The translations under genes and the position numbers were made by a program. A stretch of 64,000 nt of DNA from UBA1172 sp002457135 (GTDB lineage: Bacteria > Pseudomonadota > Alphaproteobacteria > Puniceispirillales > UBA1172): contig CBFIBR010000002.1 in NCBI GenBank assembly GCA_965660935.1, positions 93,814 through 157,813 of the forward strand. The letters run 5' to 3'. How positions within the stretch are numbered: the first letter of the stretch is position 1; each line of letters starts with the position of its first letter. The notes beneath the pieces are model-generated. The model had not been told where the DNA came from and searched no databases. It saw nothing but the letters and a program-made list of their open reading frames with translations. This document shows positions 26,259-34,904 of the stretch, piece after piece.

Positions 26259-27677
26259 TCATCCCCCCGCAAATTCGGCAAAAAATGATTTTGCGTCCCT
26301 GCAGTCGGGCCATTTCAGGAGGGCATGAAAACGGTCAGCCGGATACCCTGTCATGGTGGCGAATTTTTTGGCATGGGCGGCAGGGGGCATCGGGCGGCTG
26401 GGCGAACCAAGGGGGAAATCGCACGCCAGCTCAATTCGGTTGCCATCATCCAGCGTGATGGTCATGCGCTCAGGCTGTTTCGGATCATAATTGATGTTGG
26501 GGTTGATTGCAGGCTTGCTCGATACCTCCATCAGATGGGTCAGGCGCGTGACCTCATCATCACGCCAGAACCCGGCATCGACATCATCAAGCCCAAGCCT
26601 GCCATGGGCCAGCATCTGGGCGGTGCAGGCCTCGGCACTGAAGAGCGCCTCAACCCGGGTGGACGGGCGCGGAAACCGCAGCACAGCATGGTGGAAATCA
26701 GTCATCATGGCCGAAATACCCGAGATCCTGCGGCTGTCGATCCCGTGATCCTCCCTCACCTCACGGGCCATGGTCATGAGCCGGTGGGTATAACCGCAGG
26801 AACACCACGGCTTGATCACGATACCGTATTGATCCATCGCCCAGGGGGAGGCCAGCAGGCTGAGCGCATTGGTGCAATCAGCAGGGGTTCGTTCAGCCAG
26901 CAGGGCCGCAACACCCCGGTCATGGTCGAGAATGGCCGGGTTCGCGGTCACCCCATGCGCGGCCAGGGTGGCGGCGATCAGCCCTGCTTCGGCCGCACTG
27001 CCCGCCTGAAACGGTTTCGCATCGGTGCCAAACTGGGCGGTATAGCCGATGGCCCTTGATGCCACCAGCCCGAGCGCGTGGGCAACCTCAACAGGTTTCA
27101 GCCCCATCAGCCTGCAACACGCCGCCGCCGCCCCATAAGGCGCAATCGTCGCCGTGGCATGGAAGCCGCGGGCATAATGTTCAATCCCCAGCGCATCACC
27201 GATCCGGGCAACCACCTCAAACCCGATGGCATAGGCATCAGCCACGGCATCACCACTAACGGGATCATTCACGGGATCATTAACGGAATCATTCACGGGG
27301 CGGGCCATCACGTCCAACAGGGCCAGAACAGCGGGCAGGATCACCACGGTGGGGTGAGTGTTGGCGGGTTCTTCCCAGTCATCCAGATCATTGGCATGCC
27401 CCGCCACCGCGTTGATCATCGCCGCTGCCGGGGCCGGCATAGTGCCGCCCTGCCCGTAGAGACTGGCACTCCCCTCCCCCAAGGGGGTGAGCGCTGCCCT
27501 GATGCGCGTTGTCACCTCCGCCGAGGCCCCGCCAAGAATACAAGCAAAGCCATCCGCAACCGCAGACCGGATAAGGGGATGGTGACGGATTGCGGATGTA
27601 TCCGCTTCGGCGATGAACTGCGACAGCCCATCAATGAGCACGGGAAATTCACCTTGCAGTTGATGTTGACCCTGCAT
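26259..27677 (-). CDS. MmgE/PrpD family protein
   Basis: The 472-residue protein belongs to the 2-methylcitrate dehydratase (PrpD)/aconitate decarboxylase/iminodisuccinate epimerase superfamily. Features are the helical N-terminal domain with NAVAGHANDLDDWEEPANTHPT (the conserved D-D-W-x-x-x-x-x-x-H-P region), RGFHATATIAPYGAAAA, FGTDAKPFQAGSAAEAGLIAA and the WCSCGYTHRLM segment. No prpB or prpC is adjacent, so the methylcitrate cycle is not implied. A run of NDxV repeats near residues 126-140, made by a 12-base tandem repeat, is an insertion in a loop. Substrate unknown. Confidence 0.88.
   Translation of the reverse strand: MQGQHQLQGEFPVLIDGLSQFIAEADTSAIRHHPLIRSAVADGFACILGGASAEVTTRIRAALTPLGEGSASLYGQGGTMPAPAAAMINAVAGHANDLDDWEEPANTHPTVVILPAVLALLDVMARPVNDSVNDPVNDPVSGDAVADAYAIGFEVVARIGDALGIEHYARGFHATATIAPYGAAAACCRLMGLKPVEVAHALGLVASRAIGYTAQFGTDAKPFQAGSAAEAGLIAATLAAHGVTANPAILDHDRGVAALLAERTPADCTNALSLLASPWAMDQYGIVIKPWCSCGYTHRLMTMAREVREDHGIDSRRISGISAMMTDFHHAVLRFPRPSTRVEALFSAEACTAQMLAHGRLGLDDVDAGFWRDDEVTRLTHLMEVSSKPAINPNINYDPKQPERMTITLDDGNRIELACDFPLGSPSRPMPPAAHAKKFATMTGYPADRFHALLKWPDCRDAKSFFAEFAGG
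27257..27300 (-). repeat. 12-bp tandem repeat inside the MmgE/PrpD gene
   Basis: Three full units and a partial fourth (units at 27257, 27269, 27281, 27293), in frame, encoding repeated V-N-D-P/S. Confidence 0.85.
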
Positions 27678-27808
27678 GGCATTGCTCCGTCTAAACGAGG
27701 AAAGCCTGACGCTTTCGGTAAAAGCATCTAAACGCTATCACAGATCAGTCTTTTGCAAAGCCCTAATTGAGGACAGGTCAGAATCAGCCTGAACAGCAGA
27801 CCAGCCGA

Positions 27809-28198
27809 CTATGAGCATCCATAGCTGTCTTCGAGCGCACCCAGCACCAGCAAAGTTGCCGCAAAATCAAGGTTGCTTTCAGGCCGTTCGAGCCAGGCCA
27901 GCATCACATCACGCAGCTGATCAGGGCCGACACCATCAGGGATGCAGAAACGCCGTGCCGTGCCTTCGGTTTTCTCGGCAATCAGGTCAACGGTGGTAAA
28001 GGCATCAACCGCGCCGGTGATATAGACAACACAGATCGCATCATCACTGGGGTTCTGGGACAGGCAGTATAACCGCAACTGTTTGCCATTGATGAAATCG
28101 GCATGTGCAGGGCTGCCCGCCAGCATTAATCCAGCCAGCATTAATCCAGCCGCCATTAGACCAGCCGCCATCACAAGACCATAAAGTCGTTTTTTCAT
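27809..28198 (-). CDS. Rap1a/Tai-type immunity-domain protein, secreted
   Basis: A 129-residue protein with a signal peptide (MKKRLYGLVMAAGLMAAGLM... cleaved near AHA). The mature domain resembles the Rap1a/Tai immunity protein fold: GKQLRLYCLSQ, ICVVYITGAVDAF, RFCIPDGVGPDQLRDVMLAWL and a final YGCS, with four cysteines likely paired in the periplasm. No toxin or type VI genes are nearby, so an immunity role is not supported by context; many such proteins are orphan. The hydrophobic core of the signal is built from a 15-base tandem repeat. Confidence 0.8.
   Translation of the reverse strand: MKKRLYGLVMAAGLMAAGLMLAGLMLAGSPAHADFINGKQLRLYCLSQNPSDDAICVVYITGAVDAFTTVDLIAEKTEGTARRFCIPDGVGPDQLRDVMLAWLERPESNLDFAATLLVLGALEDSYGCS
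28121..28165 (-). repeat. 15-bp tandem repeat coding for the signal-peptide core
   Basis: Units at 28121-28135 and 28136-28150 are identical; a third (28151-28165) is diverged. They encode repeated G-L-M-x-A pentapeptides. Confidence 0.9.
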
Positions 28199-28224
28199 CC
28201 GGTTTCTCCTTTCGCTGAATTGTT

Positions 28225-29196
28225 CTAGTGGGTTGCCAGGATGATTTTGGGGGGCGCACGGCCCTCATGCACCGCAAGGAAAGCGTCCGCGCCCTCATCA
28301 AGCGGGCGAATTTCGGTCCATCCATCAGGGCTGATCACCCCGCTTTCCAGCATGGACAGGGCCTCGGCAAAATCGCTGTTGCGGTAGCAGTAGGAACCGT
28401 GGAACGAAACCTCCTGCAAGGTCAGGTGCCGTGTATCCAGCCCTTCGCTGTTATCCTGCAAGCCGATATGAACAATATCGCCGCCAGGTCGGATCAGGGT
28501 TGAGGAGGCCTTGCGCGTTGCCCCGGAACCCACCGCATCAAAGACAATATCAGCAGCAGCAGGGCCGCCCGCCAGCGGATCAAACACATCAACACTGCCG
28601 AGGCTTTCCAGCAGACTGCGCCGGAACGGGTGGGTTTCAGCCACGGCAACACGGTCAAACCCGTAATGCTGAAAGGCCAGTGCCGCCAGCAGCCCGATCG
28701 CCCCGCCACCAAGGATAATCACATCACGGCCTGTTGAGGTCACGTCAGCAAGCCGGACGGCATGCACGGCACAGGCCAGCGGTTCAGCCAGTGCCGCCAG
28801 CTCAAACGCCAGATCATCGCTGATGGGAAAGACGTTCATGGCATCAATGGCAACACGTTCAGCAAAAGCCCCCGGAACCCGCATCCCGATGAGGGCCCGG
28901 TCAGGGCAGAGATGTTCGTTATCATGCTGGCAGGCATGGCACTGGCCGCAGGTTATCAGCGGGTTGATGGCAACCCGGCTGCCTTTCATGTCACCATTGG
29001 TGATCGTTCCCACCGCCTCATGACCCAGCACCAGCGGCGGGACACGGCGTTCATCATGACCATGCCAGGCATGCATGTCCGACCCGCACAACCCGCAAAA
29101 GGCGAGATCAACCAGCACTTCATCCGGGGTCGGGTCGGGGTCATCAACCTCACGGATTTCGGATTGCATGGTACCGGTGTAGACAAGCGCCTTCAT
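28225..29196 (-). CDS. Zinc-dependent alcohol dehydrogenase (MDR family)
   Basis: The 323-residue medium-chain dehydrogenase shows the catalytic zinc site (FCGLCGSDMHAW and GHEAVGTI), the structural-zinc cysteine cluster CGQCHACQHDNEHLC, and a Rossmann motif VIILGGGAIGLLAALA. It resembles L-threonine/idonate/galactitol-phosphate dehydrogenases. It is the last gene of a minus-strand operon, overlapping the SDR gene by four bases (ATGA). In the DHPS loci of Cupriavidus and Ruegeria, two further dehydrogenases sit next to the HisD-like HpsN. This gene and the SDR occupy the same positions, which suggests but does not prove an equivalent role. Confidence 0.9.
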   Translation of the reverse strand: MKALVYTGTMQSEIREVDDPDPTPDEVLVDLAFCGLCGSDMHAWHGHDERRVPPLVLGHEAVGTITNGDMKGSRVAINPLITCGQCHACQHDNEHLCPDRALIGMRVPGAFAERVAIDAMNVFPISDDLAFELAALAEPLACAVHAVRLADVTSTGRDVIILGGGAIGLLAALAFQHYGFDRVAVAETHPFRRSLLESLGSVDVFDPLAGGPAAADIVFDAVGSGATRKASSTLIRPGGDIVHIGLQDNSEGLDTRHLTLQEVSFHGSYCYRNSDFAEALSMLESGVISPDGWTEIRPLDEGADAFLAVHEGRAPPKIILATH

Positions 29197-29942
29197 TTTG
29201 CGGTGAACCCTCCATCAACGGCGAGGGCCTGCCCGGTCACATAGGCAGAGGCATCGGATGCGAAAAACAGTGCCGGCCCGCAGATATCATCCAGCCGGCC
29301 ATTCCGGCCCATGGCGGTCTGGCGGGCCAGGTTTTCAACTTTGCCGGTGTCTTCGAAAACAGGGGCCGTCAGCTCAGTCGGGAAAAACCCGGGCAGCAGC
29401 GCGTTGGCGTTGATCCCGAAACGTGACCAGGCCTCAGCCATGGCGCGGGTCAGCTGGAGGATGCCGCCTTTGGCGGTGCCATAGGCGATGCCATTTTCAA
29501 AAGCCCGCGACGATTGCAGGGAGCCGATGTTGATAATGCGCCCCCATGCCTTTGCTTTCATCCCGGGGACAAATTGCTGGGCCACCAGAAACGGCACGCT
29601 AAGGTTCAAATGAAGGGTGTGCTGCCATTCGCTGCTGCTGATGTCATCGGCCGACAGGCGGGGGTTGATCCCGGCGGCGTTGACAATGATATCGGGTTCA
29701 ATCCCGAGGCTGGCCATATGTTGGGAGAGGTCTTTTTCAGCATCCTGCCGGACCAGATCAATCGCGGCGATAGCGCCATCACGGCTGCCGAGGGTTGCCT
29801 TAAGCCTGTCCTCCCTGCGCCCCACCAGAACAATGCTTGCGCCCGCATCACTGAGGGCCATGGCCATGGCAGCACCAAGCCCGCTGCCGCCGCCGGTGAC
29901 AAGGGCTGTCCGCCCGGTCAGGTCAAACTGAGCCGCAACCAT
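29193..29942 (-). CDS. Short-chain dehydrogenase/reductase
   Basis: A 249-residue classical SDR: TGGGSGLGAAMA for NAD(P) binding, VNAAGINPR, catalytic serine in NIGSLQSSRAF and the YGTAKGG tyrosine-lysine pair. The C-terminus ends VTGQALAVDGGFTAK. It lies between the HisD-like gene (9-base gap) and the zinc dehydrogenase (4-base overlap). A role in oxidising or epimerising a small hydroxylated substrate taken up by the neighbouring TRAP transporter is inferred from position. Confidence 0.92.
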   Translation of the reverse strand: MVAAQFDLTGRTALVTGGGSGLGAAMAMALSDAGASIVLVGRREDRLKATLGSRDGAIAAIDLVRQDAEKDLSQHMASLGIEPDIIVNAAGINPRLSADDISSSEWQHTLHLNLSVPFLVAQQFVPGMKAKAWGRIINIGSLQSSRAFENGIAYGTAKGGILQLTRAMAEAWSRFGINANALLPGFFPTELTAPVFEDTGKVENLARQTAMGRNGRLDDICGPALFFASDASAYVTGQALAVDGGFTAK

Positions 29943-29950
29943 ACCGCCCC

Positions 29951-31258
29951 CTATTCCGCTGCGGTTCCGCCCAGGTTTTCACCGGGGAAATATTTACGCA
30001 AGCGGACATCGGCGGAACGGGCGTGGCCTTCCATGCCCTCGAGGCGGGAGATACGGGCCGCGGCCTGTCCAACCTCACGATTGGCCTCCCGTGTCATGCG
30101 CTGGGTGGTCACGACCTTGAGGTACTTATGCACCGACAGCCCGCCGGTGTAATGCGCGGCACCCTTGGTTGGCAGGATATGGTTGGTGCCGGAACACTTG
30201 TCGCCATACGTCACGGTTGTTTCCTCACCCACAAAAAGCGATCCATAGTTCTTGAGCCGGTCACTGTACCAGTTATCCTTGCCGGTCTGCACTTCAAGAT
30301 GTTCGGCGGCGTATTCATCAGAGATGGTTGCCACCTCCTCATCCGTGTCGCAAAGAACAACCTCACCATAGTCACGCCAGGAGGCTGTGGCAGCCGTACG
30401 GGCTACCTCAGGCAAGGCATTGATCAGGCTTTCCATCCGGTCCATGACAGCCTCAGCCAATGACCGTGACGTGGTGAACAGCCAGGCCGGGGAATCCGGC
30501 CCGTGTTCAGCCTGTGACACCAGGTCTTCGGCCACCACATCGGGATCAGCGGTATCATCGGCGATAACCGCGATTTCGGTCGGGCCGGCAAACATATCAA
30601 TACCGACACGGCCATAGAGCATCCGTTTTGCCTCAGCGACAAAACGGTTGCCCGGACCGACGAGGATACGCGCCGGATGCCCGGTGAACAGCCCGCCGGT
30701 CATGGAGGCGATGGCCTGAACCCCGCCCATGGCCAGAATGTTATCGGCACCGCAGATATCCATGGCATAGATAATCGCCGGGTTTGGCCCGTCTTCACCC
30801 CTCGGGGCGCTGGCGGCAACGATATGATCAACCCCCGCGACCTTGGCGGTTGCAATCGACATTACGGCCGAGGCGACATGGGCATAACGCCCGCCGGGAA
30901 CATAACAGCCCGCGGTTTCGATGGGGATCAGCTTTTGCCCGGCCCACAGACCGGGGGATAGCTCAACCTCAAATTCGTTGACCGATTCCCGTTGCGCCCT
31001 GGCAAAGCTGGTCACCCGATCATAGGCAAAACGGATATCATCCTTGACCTGATCGGAAACCGATGCCGCCGCCGCGTCAATCGCATCACGGCCGAGGAGT
31101 GCGGGCCCGCTATAACCGTCAAGATCACGGCTGTATTTGAGCGCGGCCTCCTCACCGCCGGATTCAATGGCGGTTAGCATATCGCTGACAATCCGGCGGG
31201 TTTCATCGGTGCCTGTCTGCGGCGTTCGATCGGCTTTTTTCAGGTAATGAACAGCCAT
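29951..31258 (-). CDS. HisD-family dehydrogenase, candidate sulfopropanediol 3-dehydrogenase (HpsN-like)
   Basis: This 435-residue homologue of histidinol dehydrogenase keeps the zinc site (Q and H in SQAEHGPDSP, D in GDKCSGTNH, H near MEGHARSADV) and the catalytic EH of YAAEHLEVQ. It is not in a histidine operon. Instead it lies with a TRAP transporter, an SDR and a zinc dehydrogenase. HisD paralogues in this setting include HpsN, which oxidises 2,3-dihydroxypropane-1-sulfonate to sulfolactate. The KYLKVVTTQRMTREANREVG segment and the arginine-rich region after it look like the HpsN branch, as far as I can judge by eye. A true HisD role is the alternative. Confidence 0.8.
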   Translation of the reverse strand: MAVHYLKKADRTPQTGTDETRRIVSDMLTAIESGGEEAALKYSRDLDGYSGPALLGRDAIDAAAASVSDQVKDDIRFAYDRVTSFARAQRESVNEFEVELSPGLWAGQKLIPIETAGCYVPGGRYAHVASAVMSIATAKVAGVDHIVAASAPRGEDGPNPAIIYAMDICGADNILAMGGVQAIASMTGGLFTGHPARILVGPGNRFVAEAKRMLYGRVGIDMFAGPTEIAVIADDTADPDVVAEDLVSQAEHGPDSPAWLFTTSRSLAEAVMDRMESLINALPEVARTAATASWRDYGEVVLCDTDEEVATISDEYAAEHLEVQTGKDNWYSDRLKNYGSLFVGEETTVTYGDKCSGTNHILPTKGAAHYTGGLSVHKYLKVVTTQRMTREANREVGQAAARISRLEGMEGHARSADVRLRKYFPGENLGGTAAE

Positions 31259-31267
31259 TGAATTCTC

Positions 31268-33517
31268 CTATTTACCGTAAATGTATTCAGGCAGCCAAAG
31301 GGCGATTTCGGGGAACATGAAGATCAGCGTCAATCCGATCAGCTGGATCACCATAAACTGCATCATCCCGAAATAAATATCCTTGAGGTCCCATTCCGGC
31401 ACCACTCCCTTGAGGAAATAGGCCGATAACGCCACCGGCGGCGATAGCCAGGCCGTTTGCAAATTGACCGCAACCAGAATACCGAACCAGGTCAGGTTGA
31501 CGTTCATTTCAACCAGAACAGGGATCAGGATCGGCACGATGATGAGGACAATCGGCACCCATTCAAGCGGCCAGCCCAGCAGAAAGATCAACGCCATGAT
31601 GATGATCAGCACCGTGGTCACTGACAGGTCCCATGACAGCAGGAATTCGGTCAGCATCAGGGGGGTCCCGAGGCGGGAGAACACCGCACCAAAGAAATTC
31701 GATGCCGCCACCAAGAAGAGGATCAGGACCGAGATTTCCAGCGTCTTGATCAGGGCATCATAGAAACCGGGGATGTTGAATTTGCGATAGGCGATGGAAA
31801 GCACCAGTGAGCCAAACGCACCGCAAGCCGCGCCCTCGGTCGGGGTGGCCCAGCCAAACAGGATAGAGCCAAGCGCGAAGGCAACCAGCGCCGATGGCGG
31901 CACCAGCCCCATGAAAAACTCATGCCAGAGATCAGAGAAGAAGAACCCGGCAGGCTTGTTTTCCCTGACCCAGAGTGAGGCCAGATACATGACCCCGGCC
32001 CAGGCGAGCGGGATCAGTATGCCTGAAAACGGGAAATACCCGGACAGGCTGCCCGACAGCCCCTTGATGATCAGGGTGAACAGGATCAGGATCGAGCCGA
32101 TAACAAGAACCGATTCCAGCCAATAGTATTTTGAGGTCGGGGGCTGTTCATCAACAGGCAGGATCGGCCCGAGATCAGGGTTCATGTAACACCGGATCAT
32201 GGTGTAGCCGGCATAGAGTGAGGCCAGCAGAATGCCCGGAATGATAGCGGCCGAGAACAGGTCCGTCACCGGCACTTCCAGCACCGGCCCCATGACCACC
32301 AGCATGATCGAGGGCGGGATCAGGATACCGAGCGTGCCGCCCGCCGTGATCGTGCCAGCAGCAAGCCTGACATCATAGCCGGACCGGTTCATGGTCTTGG
32401 CCGCCATGATGCCGAGGATCGTCACGGAAGCCCCGACAATACCCGTCGCCGCGGCAAAGATGGTCGAAACAAAAAGCACCGCCAGATAGAGCGCACCACG
32501 GGTTCGTGACAGCATCAGCTGAACCGAGGTGAAGAGCCGTTCCATCAGCCCCGCCTGTTCCATCATGATACCCATAAAGACAAACAGCGGGACCGCCGCA
32601 AGAGTCTGTTCCAGCATGACGTTGTTGAACTGGAAGGTTTCAAGATAGAATACCATCCGCCCGCCAAAGCCCCAGGCCCCGAAGACAAAGGCAAGGAAGA
32701 TGAGGGTAAAGGAAATCGGGAAACCGACAAAAATCGCCAGCAGCATGACCGCAATCATGATCACGCCGATCAATTCAGGCGCCAGCCCGCCAAGCCCTTG
32801 CAGGCTGAAATCATTGATCATGCCGAGCGGCAGTATCCCGGGGAAGAACGTGTTCATGAACGCCACCAGCAAGACGACAACATAAACAGGGATCAGGCGT
32901 GTGAACAATTTCCGGGTCGGGCCATCCAGACCGTGCAGGCATCGCAGGCTTTCAGCCACGCCCTGCAACAGCAACAGCAATACACCAACGGGCATGGCGG
33001 TTCGTGCCGGGGCCAGCGGGGCCATCAGGGTCGTGTCCATGGACCTTTCCCAGGTCATCCACGCCTTGATGGTGTAATCGGTTGAAATCTTGAGGAAGAA
33101 CAGCATGGCCGGGAAATAGAAAAACAGGTAAAGCGCAAGATCGACCAGCATCTGCGTGCGGGGTGACCAGTTGCGGTAGAGGAAATCGGCCCGGATGTGG
33201 ACGCCGCGCATCAGCGCGTACCCTGCCCCCATCATGAACATGGCGCCGCTGAACATGCGGCTGGTGTCATAGGCCCAGTCAGTCGGCGCAATAAACAGCT
33301 TGCGCGCCACGACCTCGTAAACCATGGCCCCGATGACAGGGATCAGCATCAGGCAGGTCAGCTTGCCAACCCAATGATTGAGGAGATCAATATTCCCGAC
33401 AATGAGGCGAGACAGCGGGTTCATATCCTCCGGGGTTTCCCCCGGCGCACCTGCGCGTCGTTCGGCGATCATCTCATCGGTGGTATCGAGGTTGTTGAGG
33501 TCTTGATCCTGGGTCAT
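31268..33517 (-). CDS. TRAP transporter fused permease, DctQM type
   Basis: The 749-residue membrane protein fuses the small DctQ four-helix subunit (about residues 30-220) with the large DctM subunit (about 230 to the end, more than ten helices). The DctM part includes FVGFPISFTLIFLAFVFG and a GTLGILIPPSIMLVVMG segment typical of the large subunit. I start it at 33517, where AGAAGGG precedes an ATG at good spacing; a GTG at 33541 is also in frame. It imports an organic acid or sulfonate with the DctP protein encoded just upstream, driven by a sodium gradient. Confidence 0.92.
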   Translation of the reverse strand: MTQDQDLNNLDTTDEMIAERRAGAPGETPEDMNPLSRLIVGNIDLLNHWVGKLTCLMLIPVIGAMVYEVVARKLFIAPTDWAYDTSRMFSGAMFMMGAGYALMRGVHIRADFLYRNWSPRTQMLVDLALYLFFYFPAMLFFLKISTDYTIKAWMTWERSMDTTLMAPLAPARTAMPVGVLLLLLQGVAESLRCLHGLDGPTRKLFTRLIPVYVVVLLVAFMNTFFPGILPLGMINDFSLQGLGGLAPELIGVIMIAVMLLAIFVGFPISFTLIFLAFVFGAWGFGGRMVFYLETFQFNNVMLEQTLAAVPLFVFMGIMMEQAGLMERLFTSVQLMLSRTRGALYLAVLFVSTIFAAATGIVGASVTILGIMAAKTMNRSGYDVRLAAGTITAGGTLGILIPPSIMLVVMGPVLEVPVTDLFSAAIIPGILLASLYAGYTMIRCYMNPDLGPILPVDEQPPTSKYYWLESVLVIGSILILFTLIIKGLSGSLSGYFPFSGILIPLAWAGVMYLASLWVRENKPAGFFFSDLWHEFFMGLVPPSALVAFALGSILFGWATPTEGAACGAFGSLVLSIAYRKFNIPGFYDALIKTLEISVLILFLVAASNFFGAVFSRLGTPLMLTEFLLSWDLSVTTVLIIIMALIFLLGWPLEWVPIVLIIVPILIPVLVEMNVNLTWFGILVAVNLQTAWLSPPVALSAYFLKGVVPEWDLKDIYFGMMQFMVIQLIGLTLIFMFPEIALWLPEYIYGK

Positions 33518-33559
33518 GGCTTCTGCCCTTCTTCCGGTCACGATAGAATTAGTGCAAAC

Positions 33560-33595
33560 CGATGGGCCCCATGTTGAGGCCCATCGATTTTTTTT
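33560..33595 (+). terminator. Hairpin between DctP and DctQM genes, U tract on the opposite strand
   Basis: CGATGGGCC and GGCCCATCG pair around a 9-base loop; eight T follow on the plus strand. The genes here run on the minus strand, where the A run precedes the stem. It could protect the dctP mRNA 3' end or stop antisense transcription. Confidence 0.55.
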
Positions 33596-33606
33596 GAGGT
33601 GGTGTC

Positions 33607-34722
33607 TTACTTCACGCTGTCAGCAAAAGCCTTGCCGAGCGCTGCGTTGGATGCCTGGGCACCGGCCCAGAACGGAACCGCAACAGCGGCGAAGTCTTTC
33701 TGGGACTGCCAGACCTTGCCAAAGAAGGCGTTTTCAGCAGCATTCTTTTCCAGCGAAGCCCTGGCGGCATTCATGTACGCAGGGAAGTAATCAGCCGGAG
33801 TGTCATGCAGGATCACACCATGGTTCTCGGTCAGGTCCTTGAGTGCCTTGCCGTTTTCGAAGATACGGTAGGACATCGCCTTGGACAGGGATGCATTGGC
33901 AGCAACTTCCAAAGCCTTCTTCTGGTGTTCGGTCAGGGAGTTGTAAACATCGCCATTGATGTAAAGGTCGGCGTTAACAACAACCTGGTGCAGACCCTGA
34001 AGATAGTAATGCTTCAGGACTTTCTGGAAACCGAACACTGAATCAGGCTTGGGGCAGCACCATTCAGCAGCATCGATGGTGCCTTTTTCAAGCGCTGGCA
34101 GAATGTCACCACCGCCCATGGCCACCGAGGCTACACCAATGTCCTTGTACGTCTGGCCAGGGATACCTGGAGGCGTGCGGAAACGGTACTTGCGGAAATC
34201 GTCCATGGACTCAATCGGCTCCTTGAACCAGCCAAGGGCCTCAGGGCCAACAGGCTGCAACATGAAGCCCTTCACGTTGACACCCATTTCATCCCAGAGC
34301 TCGTCGTAAAGCTCCTTGCCGCCACCGTACTGGAACCAGGACAGGAAAGCGATGTTGTCAATACCGACACCGGCACCGGCAACAGGGGAGCCGAACAGCA
34401 TCGCAGCCGGGTGCTTGCCTGACCAGTAATGGGTCCAGGCAAAACCGCCTTCGATAAGACCGGCATCAACAGCGTCAAGGGTTTCCTTGACCCCGACAAC
34501 GGCACCGGCAGGGAGAACTTCAATCTTGACTTCCCCGTTGGTCAACGCTGCTACATCAGCAGCGAACTCGTTCAGCATGGTTACTTCGTCAGCCTTGGCC
34601 GGGATCACGGATTGCACCCGGATAGTGACTTCCATCGCCTGCACCATGGCAGGGGCGAGCAACATCACTGCACCGACACCGGTAGCAGCAACAGTACCCA
34701 TCATTTTTTTCAATACTGACAT
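33607..34722 (-). CDS. TRAP transporter substrate-binding protein, DctP family
   Basis: A 371-residue periplasmic receptor with a signal peptide (MSVLKKMMGTVAATGVGAVMLLAPAMVQA). The core has the family pattern including YRFRTPPGIPGQTYKDIGVASV and GTIDAAEWCCPKPD, with the conserved arginine (in YRFRTPPG) that usually salt-bridges a carboxylate or sulfonate. A strong Shine-Dalgarno sequence (GGGAGG) precedes the ATG. It is followed by the fused DctQM permease, and the space between them has a long hairpin that may raise dctP expression. Confidence 0.93.
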   Translation of the reverse strand: MSVLKKMMGTVAATGVGAVMLLAPAMVQAMEVTIRVQSVIPAKADEVTMLNEFAADVAALTNGEVKIEVLPAGAVVGVKETLDAVDAGLIEGGFAWTHYWSGKHPAAMLFGSPVAGAGVGIDNIAFLSWFQYGGGKELYDELWDEMGVNVKGFMLQPVGPEALGWFKEPIESMDDFRKYRFRTPPGIPGQTYKDIGVASVAMGGGDILPALEKGTIDAAEWCCPKPDSVFGFQKVLKHYYLQGLHQVVVNADLYINGDVYNSLTEHQKKALEVAANASLSKAMSYRIFENGKALKDLTENHGVILHDTPADYFPAYMNAARASLEKNAAENAFFGKVWQSQKDFAAVAVPFWAGAQASNAALGKAFADSVK

Positions 34723-34904
34723 GGTTTCCTCCCATTATAGTCAGTTGGTCCAACTGCCTTCATTTTTGCTGAGCCGGTGGACAGGGATGAAGACAAGACC
34801 CCTGCTCCGTTTTGTTCGCTCAACCCATTCAGTTCTGTCGGCACCGATAGCGGATCGGACATCCCCGAATTCTGTTCACGTTGTTTGGTGTTCTGATTGT
34901 TCAT
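34710..34904 (-). CDS. Possible short coupled ORF ahead of DctP
   Basis: A 64-residue frame begins at 34904 with ATGA overlap onto the GMC gene stop and a GGAGGAT Shine-Dalgarno sequence, and ends inside the first codons of dctP. The translation is polar and low in complexity, without family resemblance. It contains the 15-base palindrome at 34742-34756. It may be only a leader or chance frame. Confidence 0.25.
   Translation of the reverse strand: MNNQNTKQREQNSGMSDPLSVPTELNGLSEQNGAGVLSSSLSTGSAKMKAVGPTDYNGRKPCQY
34742..34756. promoter_or_regulatory. Perfect dyad upstream of DctP, possible operator
   Basis: CAGTTGGTCCAACTG is a palindrome with a one-base centre, 20 bases before the dctP start. 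Its size suits an IclR-family or similar dimeric regulator, and an IclR gene sits in the same cluster. Confidence 0.45.

Noticed and set aside
26030..26281. An 83-codon minus-strand frame before the GST gene
   Set aside because: No Shine-Dalgarno sequence, biased composition, and overlap with the end of the MmgE/PrpD gene.
26259..27677. prpD of a methylcitrate cycle
   Set aside because: No prpB, prpC or acs-like gene is adjacent, and the superfamily contains several other activities.
29951..31258. Histidinol dehydrogenase of histidine biosynthesis
   Set aside because: The catalytic residues fit, but no other his gene is present and the neighbours are a TRAP transporter and alcohol dehydrogenases. 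I prefer a catabolic paralogue, without excluding HisD activity.
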